Assembly: GCA_017547585.1 (NCBI GenBank)
Contig: JAFYPH010000023.1
Span: 1-64,000 of the forward strand
Direction: 5' to 3'
Length of the DNA stretch: 64,000 nt
Source: Bacteroidaceae bacterium
Lineage (GTDB): Bacteria > Bacteroidota > Bacteroidia > Bacteroidales > Bacteroidaceae
Shown: positions 46,128 through 57,100 of the stretch, in pieces
How the letters are laid out: each line of letters opens with the position of its first letter
How positions within the stretch are numbered: the stretch's first letter is position 1
Notes under the pieces: generated by a model
What the model was told of the DNA's origin: nothing
The model's input: the letters and a program-made list of their open reading frames with translations, nothing else
Database searches by the model: none
Program-made: the position numbers and the translations under genes

Positions 46128-46180
46128 TGACAATTTGGCGCAATTTGTCATGCTGCGCTTGAAAAATTGTCCTATTTTTG
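46128..46180 (+). promoter_or_regulatory. groESL control region: 23-bp dyad and -7 box
   Basis: A near-perfect inverted repeat TGACAATTTG..CAATTTGTCA (46128-46150, one mismatched pair) lies 22 bp upstream of a TATTTTTG -7 box (46173-46180). The ATG of groES is 135 bp further on. The dyad is not CIRCE (TTAGCACTC-N9-GAGTGCTAA), so HrcA is not the obvious regulator. Confidence 0.55.
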
Positions 46181-46314
46181 TTGCGTTTCGACCGAAAAAA
46201 CAATTTGGCACGCTTTTGGTTATAATAATCAATGTGCGTGGCTGCAAAAGTGCGTCAGGCGCGACAATAGAGTAAATAAAAAGAATAACAAATAAATTAA
46301 AACTTTAAGAAATT

Positions 46315-46587
46315 ATGAATATCAAACCTTTAGCAGACAGAGTTCTCATCCTGCCCCAGGCAGCCGAGGAGAAGACAGTCAGCGGTATCATCATCCCCGA
46401 CACAGCAAAAGAGAAACCCCTTCAGGGCGAGGTTGTTGCAGTTGGTAACGGCACAAAAGACGAAGAAATGGTTATCAAAGTGGGCGACACAGTTCTTTAT
46501 GGCAAATATGCAGGTACAGAGCTCGACCTTGATGGTGTTAAATATTTGATCATGCGTCAGAGCGACGTATTGGCTATCCTCGGATAA
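46315..46587 (+). CDS. groS: Co-chaperonin GroES, 90 aa
   Basis: Seven-membered lid of the GroEL chamber. [20 protein letters not shown], the mobile-loop stretch [20 protein letters not shown], and [20 protein letters not shown] are canonical. Normal length. Followed 18 bp later by groEL. The 135-bp leader and an upstream dyad suggest stress control. Confidence 0.97.
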   Translation: MNIKPLADRVLILPQAAEEKTVSGIIIPDTAKEKPLQGEVVAVGNGTKDEEMVIKVGDTVLYGKYAGTELDLDGVKYLIMRQSDVLAILG

Positions 46588-46593
46588 TTTTAA

Positions 46594-48243
<1,650 letters not shown>

Positions 48244-48323
48244 TCTTGTCTCGCACAAAGTTAAATAGATAATATCCGGTGGCCGTAGTTCCCCAACCCT
48301 TCTACGGCCTCTCGGTTTTTCGG

Positions 48324-48356
48324 GCGCCGATTGCTGTGAAGCAGTCGGCGCTTTCT
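48324..48356 (+). terminator. Terminator of groESL
   Basis: Arms 48324-48335 and 48340-48351 (GCGCCGATTGCT/AGCAGTCGGCGC) around a GTGA loop, followed by TTTCTT. Another hairpin (GGCCGTAG/CTACGGCC) lies just upstream at about 48281-48309. Confidence 0.85.
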
Positions 48357-48452
48357 TATATTTTACTTTTGATTGAAGTTACTGTAAGGGTGATTATTTT
48401 CTAATATATGTGCTCTCGCTATGTTCTTTAACGGTGCTGGTTGTTTTTTTAA

Positions 48453-49083
48453 GTTACCATTATTTGCAAAAAGCTCCCCCTCTTGGATGAGAGGGGGTGG
48501 CCTTTAGGCCGGGGGCGTTCGATTGTTTACAAATACTCCCTCCGTCGCAGACGCTTGCGCCTGCTCCTCGTCCCTCAGAGGGACAGCTTTTTTAATGTTA
48601 CTATTGTTTGCAAGAAGCTCCCCCTCTTGGATGAGAGGGGGTGGCCTTTAGGCCGGGGGTGTTCGATTATTTATAAATACGCCCTCCGTCGCAGACGCTT
48701 GCGTCTGCTCCTCGTCCCTCTAATTTTAGAGGGACAGCTTTTTAAAGTTACTATTATTTGCTGAAAGCTCCCCCTCTTGGATGAGAGGGGGTGGCCTTTA
48801 GGCCGGGGGCGTTCGATTATTTATAAATACTCCCTCCATCGCAGACGCTGCGTCTGCTCCTCGTCCCTCAGAGGGACAGCTTTTTTAATGTTACTATTGT
48901 TTGCAAGAAGCTCCCCCTCTTGGATAAGAGGGGGTGGCCTTTAGGCCGGGGGCGTTCGATTGTTTACAAATACTCCCTCCGTCGCAGACGCTTGCGTCTG
49001 CTCCTCGTCCCTCTAATAGAGGGACAGCTTTTTAAAGTTACTATTGTTTGCAAAAAAACTCTCCCTCTTTTTGTAAAAGGGAG
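48453..49083. repeat. Four tandem BIME-like units plus a partial fifth
   Basis: Units start at 48453, 48597, 48747 and 48890, with a partial at 49037 (periods 144, 150, 143, 147). Each holds two facing palindromic arms: CCCCCTC..GAGGGGG followed by GGCCTTTAGGCC and GGGGG; then GCAGACGC..GCGTCTGC and GTCCCTC..GAGGGAC. Both arms begin with AAGCT at the unit edges, on opposite strands. Joined by the spacer TTACTATTRTTTGC. This is the plan of paired REP sequences (BIMEs) that RAYT transposases mobilise. No RAYT gene is in the window. Open frames here are not coding. Confidence 0.88.
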
Positions 49084-49243
49084 TTAGTGTTCTTTATCAA
49101 AGAAATGTAGTGCTATAAATTTGTATTTGCTTTTTGAATAGCTGATTTTTTTAATTATATTTGCACTGTTCTTAGGGCATAGTACTCTTTGAACAGACAT
49201 ATTTTATTATAGGGCGTTTAGCAAAATTATCCTCTATTGAAAT

Positions 49244-49368
49244 CTGGACAATTTCGACACTAGGGTAATGAGCAAGAAACGTCCACGTCTGATGTATATA
49301 TATCCCTCAGGGATTGTTATATACCATTGGGCGTGGGCTTTGCTTATTATTAGTGTCGGGCAGTCCAG
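49244..49368. repeat. 125-nt extended imperfect inverted repeat
   Basis: Matching arm segments from outside in: CTGGAC/GTCCAG, CGACACTA/TAGTGTCG, TAAT/ATTA, AGCAA/TTGCT, CCACG/CGTGG, ATG/CAT, TATATA/TATATA, and a CCCT/AGGG tip. The two arms are separated by small bulges, like a long hairpin RNA or a foldback MITE. It lies in the 370-bp gene-free stretch upstream of the LRR lipoprotein gene. A TATATTTG box is visible upstream at about 49157-49164. Confidence 0.7.
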
Positions 49369-49457
49369 AGCCTCAATGGAGTAATAAGCGAAAGTTCCCA
49401 CGTCCTTTTTTTGTTCGCTTTCATCGGGGAATTGTGAGGGCAAAGAAATTCAAAAAA

Positions 49458-50048
49458 ATGAAAAACTTTAGAATGATTGGAATGGCACTTATGGCTGTTC
49501 TTATGTATGTGAATTTTACATCTTGTAGTGAGGATGATGACTTATTCTCGGGTAGTGGAAGTAATATTCCTAAAAACACTATTCGTTACCAAACGAAAGA
49601 TGGAATTATTATTCGTTTCGAGGATGAAGATGTTTTTGGTGGCGCAAGGATAATTAGTAACACCTATTCAACAACAAACGGCTATGGAACAATAGAGTTT
49701 GCGTCGGAAGTTACAGCTATTGAAAAATGTGCGTTTGAATTCTGCAAAAGCCTTACAGGTATTACACTACCTAGTAGTGTTGTAACAATCGGAAACTATG
49801 CATTCTACTGTTGTGAAGAACTTACAAGCATTACAATTTCTAATAGCGTGACAAGCATAGGGTATAATGCATTTTATGGTTGCAATCTTTCAAGTGTGTA
49901 TATGAAATGTAGTACTCCTATTAAGTATAATTCTTATTTCGATTATGATACTCGTGAAAATGCAACTCTCTATGTCCCCAAAGGCTCATTAGAGGCTTAT
50001 AAGTCTGCTATTGGTTGGAACGAATTTAAAGATATTCAAGAGTATTAA
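49458..50048 (+). CDS. BspA-like LRR_5 lipoprotein, 196 aa
   Basis: MKNFRMIGMALMAVLMYVNF then TSC gives a lipoprotein signal with Cys23. A short Ser/Gly linker and a non-repeat domain are followed by two to three LRR_5 units (AIEKCAFEFCKSLTGITLPS; TIGNYAFYCCEELTSITISN; SIGYNAFYGCNLSSVYMKCS) and the usual end cap TLYVPKGSLEAYKSAIGWNE. BspA-type proteins mediate adhesion or protein binding on the surface. The ATG at 49458 starts the signal peptide; the longer frame upstream overlaps the inverted repeat and is non-coding. Own terminator. Confidence 0.88.
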   Translation: MKNFRMIGMALMAVLMYVNFTSCSEDDDLFSGSGSNIPKNTIRYQTKDGIIIRFEDEDVFGGARIISNTYSTTNGYGTIEFASEVTAIEKCAFEFCKSLTGITLPSSVVTIGNYAFYCCEELTSITISNSVTSIGYNAFYGCNLSSVYMKCSTPIKYNSYFDYDTRENATLYVPKGSLEAYKSAIGWNEFKDIQEY

Positions 50049-50074
50049 TGTTATACTAAATAACTAAAATTGTT

Positions 50075-50114
50075 AACTCTCACCCACTCATTGATGAGCA
50101 GGTGGGAGTTTCTA
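50075..50114 (+). terminator. Terminator of the LRR lipoprotein gene
   Basis: Stem AACTCTCACCCACTC with GAGCAGGTGGGAGTT (small internal mismatch) around ATTGAT, followed by TTTCT. Confidence 0.75.
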
Positions 50115-50226
50115 TGTTTTTTCTGCTTATATGCTTCCTTTCTCGTCGCAAAATTTAAGTTTTTCTCTCTCCGATGATGCTTATTACCTGTATTTTTAAT
50201 AATTTTGGCATCAAATTTCGTGGAAA

Positions 50227-51444
50227 ATGATTGAGAGCGTAAAAAATATAGAAATTGCGGAGTATGATTACCCGCTTCCTGACGAGAGAATTGCAAAATA
50301 TCCATTGAAAGAGCGTGATAGTTCTAAACTGCTTGTTTACAATAAAGGCAATGTCAGCGAGGATGTATTCCGCAATCTGCCCGACTATATTCCTGCGGGC
50401 AGCCTGATGATTTTCAACAATACAAAGGTTATTCAGGCGCGTCTGCGTTTCCGCAAGCCTTCGGGTGCGCAGATAGAGGTCTTTTGTCTCGAGCCCGAGA
50501 CGCCGAGCGACTATGCGCTTGTCTTTCAGCAGACTGAGTGCTGTGTGTGGCAGTGCCTCGTAGGAAACTCCAACCGTTGGAAGAGCGGTCTTCTCTCGCA
50601 GACGGTTGTCGTGGGCGACCGCGAGGTTACCCTCTCGGTCGAGCGTGTGAGCGCTCCCGGCTCGGTGAACTCTGTGCGCTTCACATGGGACGGCGGCGTC
50701 ACCTTTGCCGAACTTCTCGAGAGCGTGGGCGAGCTTCCCATTCCTCCCTATCTTAACCGCAAGACCGAGGATAGCGACAAGAGTACCTATCAGACTGTCT
50801 ATTCAAAGGTTAAGGGCTCGGTGGCGGCTCCCACTGCGGGGCTGCACTTTACTCCTGAGGTGTTCGATGCAATGCGCGGACGCGGGGTCGATTGCCGCGA
50901 GGTTACGCTGCACGTGGGCGCGGGTACATTCAAGCCTGTGAAAAGCGACCTTATTGCCGACCACGAAATGCACGAGGAGTATATTGAGGTGTCGCGCGAG
51001 CTTGTGCAGCGCATGATTACCGCCGATGCTTCGGTGGTGGCTGTGGGAACAACCTCGGTGCGCACGATAGAGAGCCTCTATTATATTGGTGCGGCTGTGG
51101 CGGCCGATAGTTCCATTGAGCCTGACAATCTGTCGGTGGAGCAGTGGACAGCTTACGAAAAAGAGCACACGCTGCCGGCTGTCGATGCGTTGCGCGCCCT
51201 CGATGAATATATGCAGACGCACGGCCTCGAAAAGATTCACGCCCATACAAGAATAATGATTGCTCCTGGCTATAAATATCGCATCGTTAAGGCTATCGTT
51301 ACCAATTTCCACCAGCCGAAGAGCACACTGCTGCTTTTGGTGTCGGCCTTTGTGAGTGGCGATTGGAAGAAAATATACGACTATGCTCTTGCCAACGATT
51401 TTCGTTTCCTGAGCTACGGCGACAGCTCTCTGCTTATTCCTTAG
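50227..51444 (+). CDS. queA: S-adenosylmethionine:tRNA ribosyltransferase-isomerase QueA, 405 aa
   Basis: Makes epoxyqueuosine in tRNA from preQ1-tRNA and SAM. Family motifs: YDYPLPDERIAKYPLKERDS, SLMIFNNTKVIQARLRF, VGELPIPPYLNRK, YQTVYSKVKGSVAAPTAGLH, VDCREVTLHVGAGTFKPVKS, ARIMIAPGYKYRIVKAIVTN-like (TRIMIAPGYKYR) and NFHQPKSTLLLLVSAF. About 50 residues longer than E. coli QueA because of an insertion near residue 290-325, as is common in Bacteroidota. Start at 50227; a TAATTTTG -7 box lies about 20 bp upstream. Confidence 0.95.
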   Translation: MIESVKNIEIAEYDYPLPDERIAKYPLKERDSSKLLVYNKGNVSEDVFRNLPDYIPAGSLMIFNNTKVIQARLRFRKPSGAQIEVFCLEPETPSDYALVFQQTECCVWQCLVGNSNRWKSGLLSQTVVVGDREVTLSVERVSAPGSVNSVRFTWDGGVTFAELLESVGELPIPPYLNRKTEDSDKSTYQTVYSKVKGSVAAPTAGLHFTPEVFDAMRGRGVDCREVTLHVGAGTFKPVKSDLIADHEMHEEYIEVSRELVQRMITADASVVAVGTTSVRTIESLYYIGAAVAADSSIEPDNLSVEQWTAYEKEHTLPAVDALRALDEYMQTHGLEKIHAHTRIMIAPGYKYRIVKAIVTNFHQPKSTLLLLVSAFVSGDWKKIYDYALANDFRFLSYGDSSLLIP

Positions 51445-51520
51445 CCTCATTTTTTAGACATTTTTAGAACATTTTCATAATTCGCGTTGTTTACTGCTAT
51501 GTATTTATATGTAACAGTTT

Positions 51521-52144
51521 ATGACGCGAATTTTTCTATTTCTCCTCTCTGCGACGCTGCTTTTTGCTGCGTGTGCGTCGCCCGTCGGTGGCGATGGGGC
51601 GCGTGTCGTGCGCGAGACAGGCGAGCCTTCGCGGCAGACTGTTTACAGAATGCTGGAATTTTTCTTTTGCGACGTTCGTCCCGAGCATAAAAAGCGCATG
51701 ATGATAGGCCCTTTCAGACTTCATGGGTCGGTGGGGGAGTATACGTGCGCTTCGCTGTTGCCCCCTTTCTGCTCTCCGCTGAATGGCTTTCCCGCTTTTT
51801 CGACCGATGAGTTCGGCGATGCTTCCGTTGCCGTCTATTCGGATAGGTTGGGGTTCTTCAGGGAACATTCGCCCTGCTGGCGTCTGCGGGTGCTTACGAA
51901 TGTGGCGACAGAGATCGACAGCCTTGTGCTCGAGGTCAACTACTCCTATTGTTACGGCGACGATGGCAACGACGGCTTTGTGACAGCCATGCAGCGTCTG
52001 CCTCTGTGCGGCTTTTCTGCGTTCGGGGCAGGGCAGTCGGCCCCAGAGGTGCGGCTCTGCTGCTTCCCTGCCGACGACTCTCTGCCTTTCTCCATTGTCT
52101 GCCTCCTCTTTACGCATCGACTCGGCGACTTTCGCCCATTGTAG
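51521..52144 (+). CDS. Hypothetical lipoprotein, 207 aa
   Basis: MTRIFLFLLSATLLFAACAS is a lipoprotein signal peptide (lipobox FAAC). The mature part is Cys- and Phe-rich (FFFCDVRP, SLLPPFCSPL, RLPLCGFSAFG, RLCCFPADDS) and beta-strand rich, with no recognised family. It lies 76 bp after queA and may be read through from it. A long antisense frame (about 200 codons) covers the same region, but the signal peptide favours this strand. Confidence 0.6.
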   Translation: MTRIFLFLLSATLLFAACASPVGGDGARVVRETGEPSRQTVYRMLEFFFCDVRPEHKKRMMIGPFRLHGSVGEYTCASLLPPFCSPLNGFPAFSTDEFGDASVAVYSDRLGFFREHSPCWRLRVLTNVATEIDSLVLEVNYSYCYGDDGNDGFVTAMQRLPLCGFSAFGAGQSAPEVRLCCFPADDSLPFSIVCLLFTHRLGDFRPL

Positions 52145-52222
52145 CATTTAACGAAAATTAAACTCGATTTTTTGATTTTTAGCCGCCAAATGGCGAATAT
52201 TGCAAAATAAATATCGAAGAAT

Positions 52223-52924
52223 ATGAAAAATTATAGAATAGAGGCATTGATTGTTGCCGTCGGAATTGTGCTTTTCGGCTTTGTGGTAAAGAGCGCAGTG
52301 AATAATTTTATCGAGAAAGAGCGAGTGGTGAGCGTCAAAGGACTTGCCGAGACTGACGTTGCTGCCGACCTTGTAGTGTGGCCTCTCGTCTATAAAGAGG
52401 CGGGTAACGACCCTACGGAAATGTACGAGACAATCACCCGCAAGAATGCGATAATTGTCGATTTTCTCAAGTCCAACGGAATTACCGACGCCGAAATAAG
52501 CGTGTCGCCGCCATCGGTGTACGACAAGCAGGCCGACCGCTACAATGACGACCGCAGCGCCTATCGCTACAAGGCGTCGAGCGTGATTACCGTAACTTCG
52601 AAAAAGGTGGATGCCGTGCGTGCAATGATGCAGCAGCAGGGCGAGCTTCTCAAGCAGGGCATTGCCATAGTGGGCGACGAGTATCAGTATCGTGTAGCGT
52701 ATGAGTTTACAGGGCTCAACGAAATAAAGCCGGCGATGATTGAAGAGGCTACAAAGAACGCGCGTAGCGCTGCCGAGAAGTTCGCCAAAGACTCCGACAG
52801 CAGTCTGGGCAAGATACGCAATGCCAATCAGGGCACCTTTACAATAACCGACAGCGACGCGAACACTCCCTACATCAAGCACGTGAGAGTGGTAACAACT
52901 GTTACATATTATCTGGAAAATTAA
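52223..52924 (+). CDS. SIMPL domain (DUF541) protein, 233 aa
   Basis: N-terminal anchor or signal (EALIVAVGIVLFGFVVKSAV), then the SIMPL fold: ERVVSVKGLAETDVAADLVV, the NGITDAEISVSPPSVYD stretch, VITVTSKKVDAVRAMMQQQG and ARSAAEKFAKDSDSSLGKIR near the end. SIMPL/BP26-like proteins assemble into periplasmic or membrane-anchored rings; role in Bacteroidales unknown. Single gene with a strong terminator. Confidence 0.85.
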   Translation: MKNYRIEALIVAVGIVLFGFVVKSAVNNFIEKERVVSVKGLAETDVAADLVVWPLVYKEAGNDPTEMYETITRKNAIIVDFLKSNGITDAEISVSPPSVYDKQADRYNDDRSAYRYKASSVITVTSKKVDAVRAMMQQQGELLKQGIAIVGDEYQYRVAYEFTGLNEIKPAMIEEATKNARSAAEKFAKDSDSSLGKIRNANQGTFTITDSDANTPYIKHVRVVTTVTYYLEN

Positions 52925-52946
52925 CGTTTGAAAGGTTAAAATTTAC

Positions 52947-52981
52947 GGACAGCCAACGAAAAACGGCTGTCCTTTTTTTTA
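52947..52981 (+). terminator. Terminator of the SIMPL gene
   Basis: Stem GGACAGCC/GGCTGTCC (52947-52954 with 52965-52972) with an A-rich loop and nine T, 23 bp after the stop codon. Confidence 0.92.
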
Positions 52982-52997
52982 TTTGCAAATAAATGAT

Positions 52998-53005
52998 TAT
53001 CTTCG
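52998..53005 (+). promoter_or_regulatory. -7 box of ribE
   Basis: TATCTTCG, 26 bp upstream of the ribE ATG. No FMN riboswitch can be folded in the short space after the preceding terminator. Confidence 0.6.
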
Positions 53006-53030
53006 CAAATAAATATAAATTAGGATAGAT

Positions 53031-53630
53031 ATGTTTTCAGGAATAGTAGAAGAATTTGCAACGGTTACAGCGCTTGTGAAGGAGCAGGAGAATCTTCATC
53101 TTACTCTCACATGCTCGTTTGTCGGTGAACTGAAAATCGACCAGAGTGTGTCGCACAATGGCGTGTGTCTGACTGTGGTGAAACTCACCGAGGATACATA
53201 CACGGTGACAGCGATGAAAGAGACGCTCGAACGCTCCAATCTGGGCCTGCTGAAGGTGGGCGACAAGGTGAATGTGGAGCGCAGCATGATGATGAACGGA
53301 CGCCTCGACGGACACATTGTTCAGGGACACGTGGACGAGACAGCCGAGTGTATCGAGGTGCGCGACGCCGAGGGTAGCTGGTACTACACCTTCCGCTACA
53401 AGAAAGACGATGCGATGGCCGCAAAAGGCTATATGACCGTGGACAAAGGCTCTGTGTGCGTGAACGGTGTCAGCCTGACAGTGTGCGAGCCCACCGACGA
53501 CACATTTACTGTAGCAATAATCCCCTACACATACGAGCATACTAATTTCCATACAATCAAGGCCGGCACGGTGGTGAACATCGAGTTCGACATTATTGGA
53601 AAGTACATTGCCCGCATGCTTAAAAACTAA
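53031..53630 (+). CDS. ribE: Riboflavin synthase, alpha chain, 199 aa
   Basis: Dismutates two 6,7-dimethyl-8-ribityllumazine molecules. Two similar lumazine-binding barrels: the first begins MFSGIVEEFATVTAL and has SVSHNGVCLTVVKL; the second begins with DGHIVQGHVDETAECIEV and has DKGSVCVNGVSLTVCEPTDD. The short C-terminal helix follows (KYIARMLKN). Normal length. Five bases before the nitroreductase gene, so cotranscribed; a flavin-making enzyme next to a flavin-using one is a logical pair. Confidence 0.95.
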   Translation: MFSGIVEEFATVTALVKEQENLHLTLTCSFVGELKIDQSVSHNGVCLTVVKLTEDTYTVTAMKETLERSNLGLLKVGDKVNVERSMMMNGRLDGHIVQGHVDETAECIEVRDAEGSWYYTFRYKKDDAMAAKGYMTVDKGSVCVNGVSLTVCEPTDDTFTVAIIPYTYEHTNFHTIKAGTVVNIEFDIIGKYIARMLKN

Positions 53631-53634
53631 AGAA

Positions 53635-54177
53635 ATGAGCGATTTTCTCGAATTGGTAATGGCGCGACAGAGCGACCGCGCCTACGAGCCCGGACGCAAG
53701 ATTGAGCGCGAGACACTCGAACGCATCATCGAGGCTGCCCGCATGGCACCCTCGGCCTGCAACGGCCAGCCGTGGCGCTTCACGGTTGTCACCGAAGAGG
53801 CTCTGCTCAAAGAGGTCGCGGCAGCAACGGCGAGTCTGGGAATGAACAAGTTTGCCAAGGATGCCTCGGCGCTTGTGCTCATCACCCACGAATCGACAAA
53901 TATAACCTCGAAACTCGGTTGCGGAATAAAGGACAAGGACTTTCCCATGATGGATCTGGGCATTGCATCGGCCTATATGACGCTGGCCGCCGAGGCCGAG
54001 GGAATAGGCTCGTGCATCCTCGGATGGTTCGACGAGAAAAAGATAAAAGAGCTTGTAGGAATCCCCAAAGGCAAGCGTCTGATGCTCATTGTCACCTTGG
54101 GCTACGCTGCCAAAGGCAAGCGCAAGAAGGTGAGAAAAGAGTGGGGCAAGGTAGTATCTTTTGAAAAATATAAATAA
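53635..54177 (+). CDS. Nitroreductase family protein, 180 aa
   Basis: FMN-dependent oxidoreductase. MSDFLELVMARQSDRAYEPG is the family start (RQSxRxY), AARMAPSACNGQPWRFTVVT is the FMN-binding loop, and LAAEAEGIGSCILGWFD the second conserved block, followed by GKRLMLIVTLGYAAKGKRKK. Substrate not predictable. The ATG at 53635 follows the ribE stop by 4 bp; an upstream in-frame extension would overlap ribE and is not supported. Confidence 0.92.
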   Translation: MSDFLELVMARQSDRAYEPGRKIERETLERIIEAARMAPSACNGQPWRFTVVTEEALLKEVAAATASLGMNKFAKDASALVLITHESTNITSKLGCGIKDKDFPMMDLGIASAYMTLAAEAEGIGSCILGWFDEKKIKELVGIPKGKRLMLIVTLGYAAKGKRKKVRKEWGKVVSFEKYK

Positions 54178-54187
54178 TCAATAATCT

Positions 54188-57100
54188 ATGAGTATGAAAA
54201 AATTTATCATGTCATGTGCCACATTCCTGCTGACAGCAGTGTGTATGGCCAATTCACTCTCGTGCTCGGGTAGTGGAAATTCGCAGTTGCCGCGCGAAAG
54301 CGCCGGTTATACGATAGATGAGTCGGGCTTTACGACTCTTCCTGTCATTCCCGTATCCACAGACGCAAAGACAGAGTGGAAGTATGTAACATCAGAGCCT
54401 GCTTCGGGCTGGAAAAATGTAAGTTTCGACGACTCTGCGTGGAAAACAGGTTACAATTCCTTCGGTACAAAAACTACAAACAGCACCTCTTGGACAACAA
54501 CCGACATCTGGATGCGTAAAGAGTTTACACTCGAGGGCTGCACAGCGCAGGTAATTGACAGCCTCCTTCTCTCTGTTGCTCACGACGAGGATTGCCAAAT
54601 TTACATCAACGGAGTAGTCGCTGCCGAGCTCGACGGCTGGGAGGACTATAAGAACATTGCAATCTCGGACAAGGCAAAAGCTGCCATCAAGGTAGGCGAG
54701 AAGAACATTCTTGCCGTACACTGCTACAATGGCGGTGCCCCCGGAGTAATCGACGTAGGCCTCTACAAGCACGCTCTTGCAACATCAGTAACATTCTTCA
54801 ATGTTGCAAAGGTAGCCCCCACCACATGGAAATATGTTACCGAGACTCCCGCCGACTCACTCACATGGATGAATCCCGAGTTCAACGATTCAGTATGGAG
54901 CGAGGGTCAGGCTGGCTTCGGATACAAGAGAACCACTCAGGTGATTAACACACAGTGGACAACAAGCGACCTTTGGCTCCGCAAGAAGGTGAGCTTCAAA
55001 GGCTTCAGCAAAAAAGACCTTCAGAGCCTCAAGCTGACAGTAGTGCGCGACGGTGTTTGCGAAATCTACTTCAACGGTGTTCTCGCAGCAGCGCTCAAGA
55101 ATAACGGTATCAAGACCGAGGAGGTTGCAATCTCCGAGGAGGCATTGAACGCAATCTCACCCGAGGGCGAGACAACAATCGCTGTTCACATCTACCGCAC
55201 AAACTCACAGAAATATTTCGACGCTTCACTTGCATGTAAAGCCGAGGGCCTGCTCGCGCCCGTACAGTGGGAGATGAAGAAGGCGCCTCTCATGAGTATC
55301 TTCGCAAAGGATGTCGATCCCAACAACGTTTGGGCAGAATATCCCCGTCCCCAGATGGAGCGTAAGGAGTGGCAGAGCCTTAACGGTCTTTGGGGCTTCC
55401 AGCCTCTCTTCACCGACAAGGAAGGCTTGCCCGACGACGTTTATGGCCTCGAGATTCTTGTTCCCTACCCCGTAGAGTCGGCACTTTCGGGAATCATGGA
55501 GGACTACCGTCGCTTCGCATACAAACGCACATTCACCGTTCCCAGCAACTGGAAAGAGCGTCGTCTGTTGCTCCACTTCGAGGCTGTTGACTGCGAGTGC
55601 GAGGTGTTTGTAAACGGCCAGAGCGTGGGTACTCACGCAGGTGGTTACGAGCCCTTCTCGTTCGACGTTACAAATTACCTCACAGCCGAGGGCGAGCAAG
55701 AGCTTGTAGTAAAGGTTTACGACCCCACAGACTACGGAAACTATGCACGCGGTAAACAGACTCTCTTCCCCGGAGGTATCATGTACACCTCTACTTCAGG
55801 TATCTGGCAGAGTGTTTGGATGGAGCCCGTCGAGGATGTATACATCGAAAACTACACAGTTGTTCCCGATGTTGACAACTCTTCTGTAACCGTTAAGGTT
55901 AACGTTAAGGGCAATCAGGCGGCAAAGGCTGTCATTGCAGTTAAGGATGGCGACAAGGTAGTTTCTAAAGCCGAGACAGTCGTTAGCGAAAAAGCAACTA
56001 TCAGCGTTCCCGATGCAAAATTGTGGTCACCCGACTCACCCTTCCTCTACGACCTCGATATTACTCTTGTCGATGGCGAGGAGAATGTAGACGCAGTGAA
56101 AGGTTACTTCGGAATGAGAAAAATCTCTCTCGGCAAGGTTGGCGACTACACAAAGATGTTCCTCAACAACGAGCCTCTCTTCCACATGGGTCCCCTCGAC
56201 CAGGGATTCTGGCCCGATGGATTGTACACAGCACCCACAGATGCTGCTATGCTCTACGACATTGAAATGACCAAGCAGATGGGCTTCAATATGATTCGTA
56301 AGCACATCAAGATTGAGCCCCGTCGTTGGTACTACCATTGCGACAGATTGGGTCTTCTCGTATGGCAGGATATGCCCTCGCCCAACTCTTATTCATCAAT
56401 CACTCCTCCCGCACTCGACAAGACCAAGTTCAAGAAAGAGCTCCGCGCGATGATTGACAACCTCTACAACTCTCCCTGTATCATCATGTGGGTACTCTTC
56501 AACGAGAGCCAGGCTCGTCACGATGTTGAGTCTCTCGTGAAGTACATCAAGATGGTCGATCCTTCACGTCTGGCCAACCAGGATAGTCAGTATGGCGTAC
56601 ACTCTACATATGTAGGCGACGTTTGGGACATTCACCACTATCCTAACCCCGCATACGTATCTTGCGCGAACAAGGATCTTGCAAATGTTTGTGGCGAGTA
56701 CGGTGGTCTCAAATTCAAGGTAGATGGCCACACATGGGGTGCAGGCGACTGGGGCTACGCAACGATGAACAGCCGTCAGGAGCTTATGGATACTTACGAG
56801 GCTTATGTATTCGACCTCATCAAGTTCAGCAGCGCCTTCGGAATGGGTGGTGCCGTATATACACAGACAACCGACGTAGAGATTGAGATTAACGGTCTTA
56901 TCACATACGACCGCGCAGTTGTTAAGGTAGACGTTCCCAAACTTGCCGAAATCAACAAGCGTCTTACAAATATTGTTTACCAGAAAGACACTATCATTCC
57001 TACAGCTGTCGATGGCGGAACAATGTGGAAGATGACTACCACACAGCCCTCATCAGACTGGTTCAAGCCCGAGTTTGACGATAGCTCTTGGAAAGAGAAG

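Noticed and set aside
46205..46225. Sigma-54-like TGGCACG-N4-TTGG upstream of groES
   Set aside because: The -12 part lacks the GC pair and a better TAnnTTTG box is at 46173-46180.
48483..48764. 93-codon open frame across the tandem units after groEL
   Set aside because: It is the translation of palindromic repeats and repeats its own sequence; no coding character.
48453..49083. Possible CRISPR array
   Set aside because: Units are 143-150 bp and nearly identical throughout, without short constant repeats and unique spacers, and no cas gene is nearby.
49234..49443. 69-codon minus-strand frame over the extended inverted repeat
   Set aside because: It lies entirely on the palindromic element and has no promoter or family likeness.
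51536..52147. Antisense frame of 203 codons over the lipoprotein gene
   Set aside because: It is Arg/Gln-rich; the plus strand has a clear lipoprotein signal peptide.
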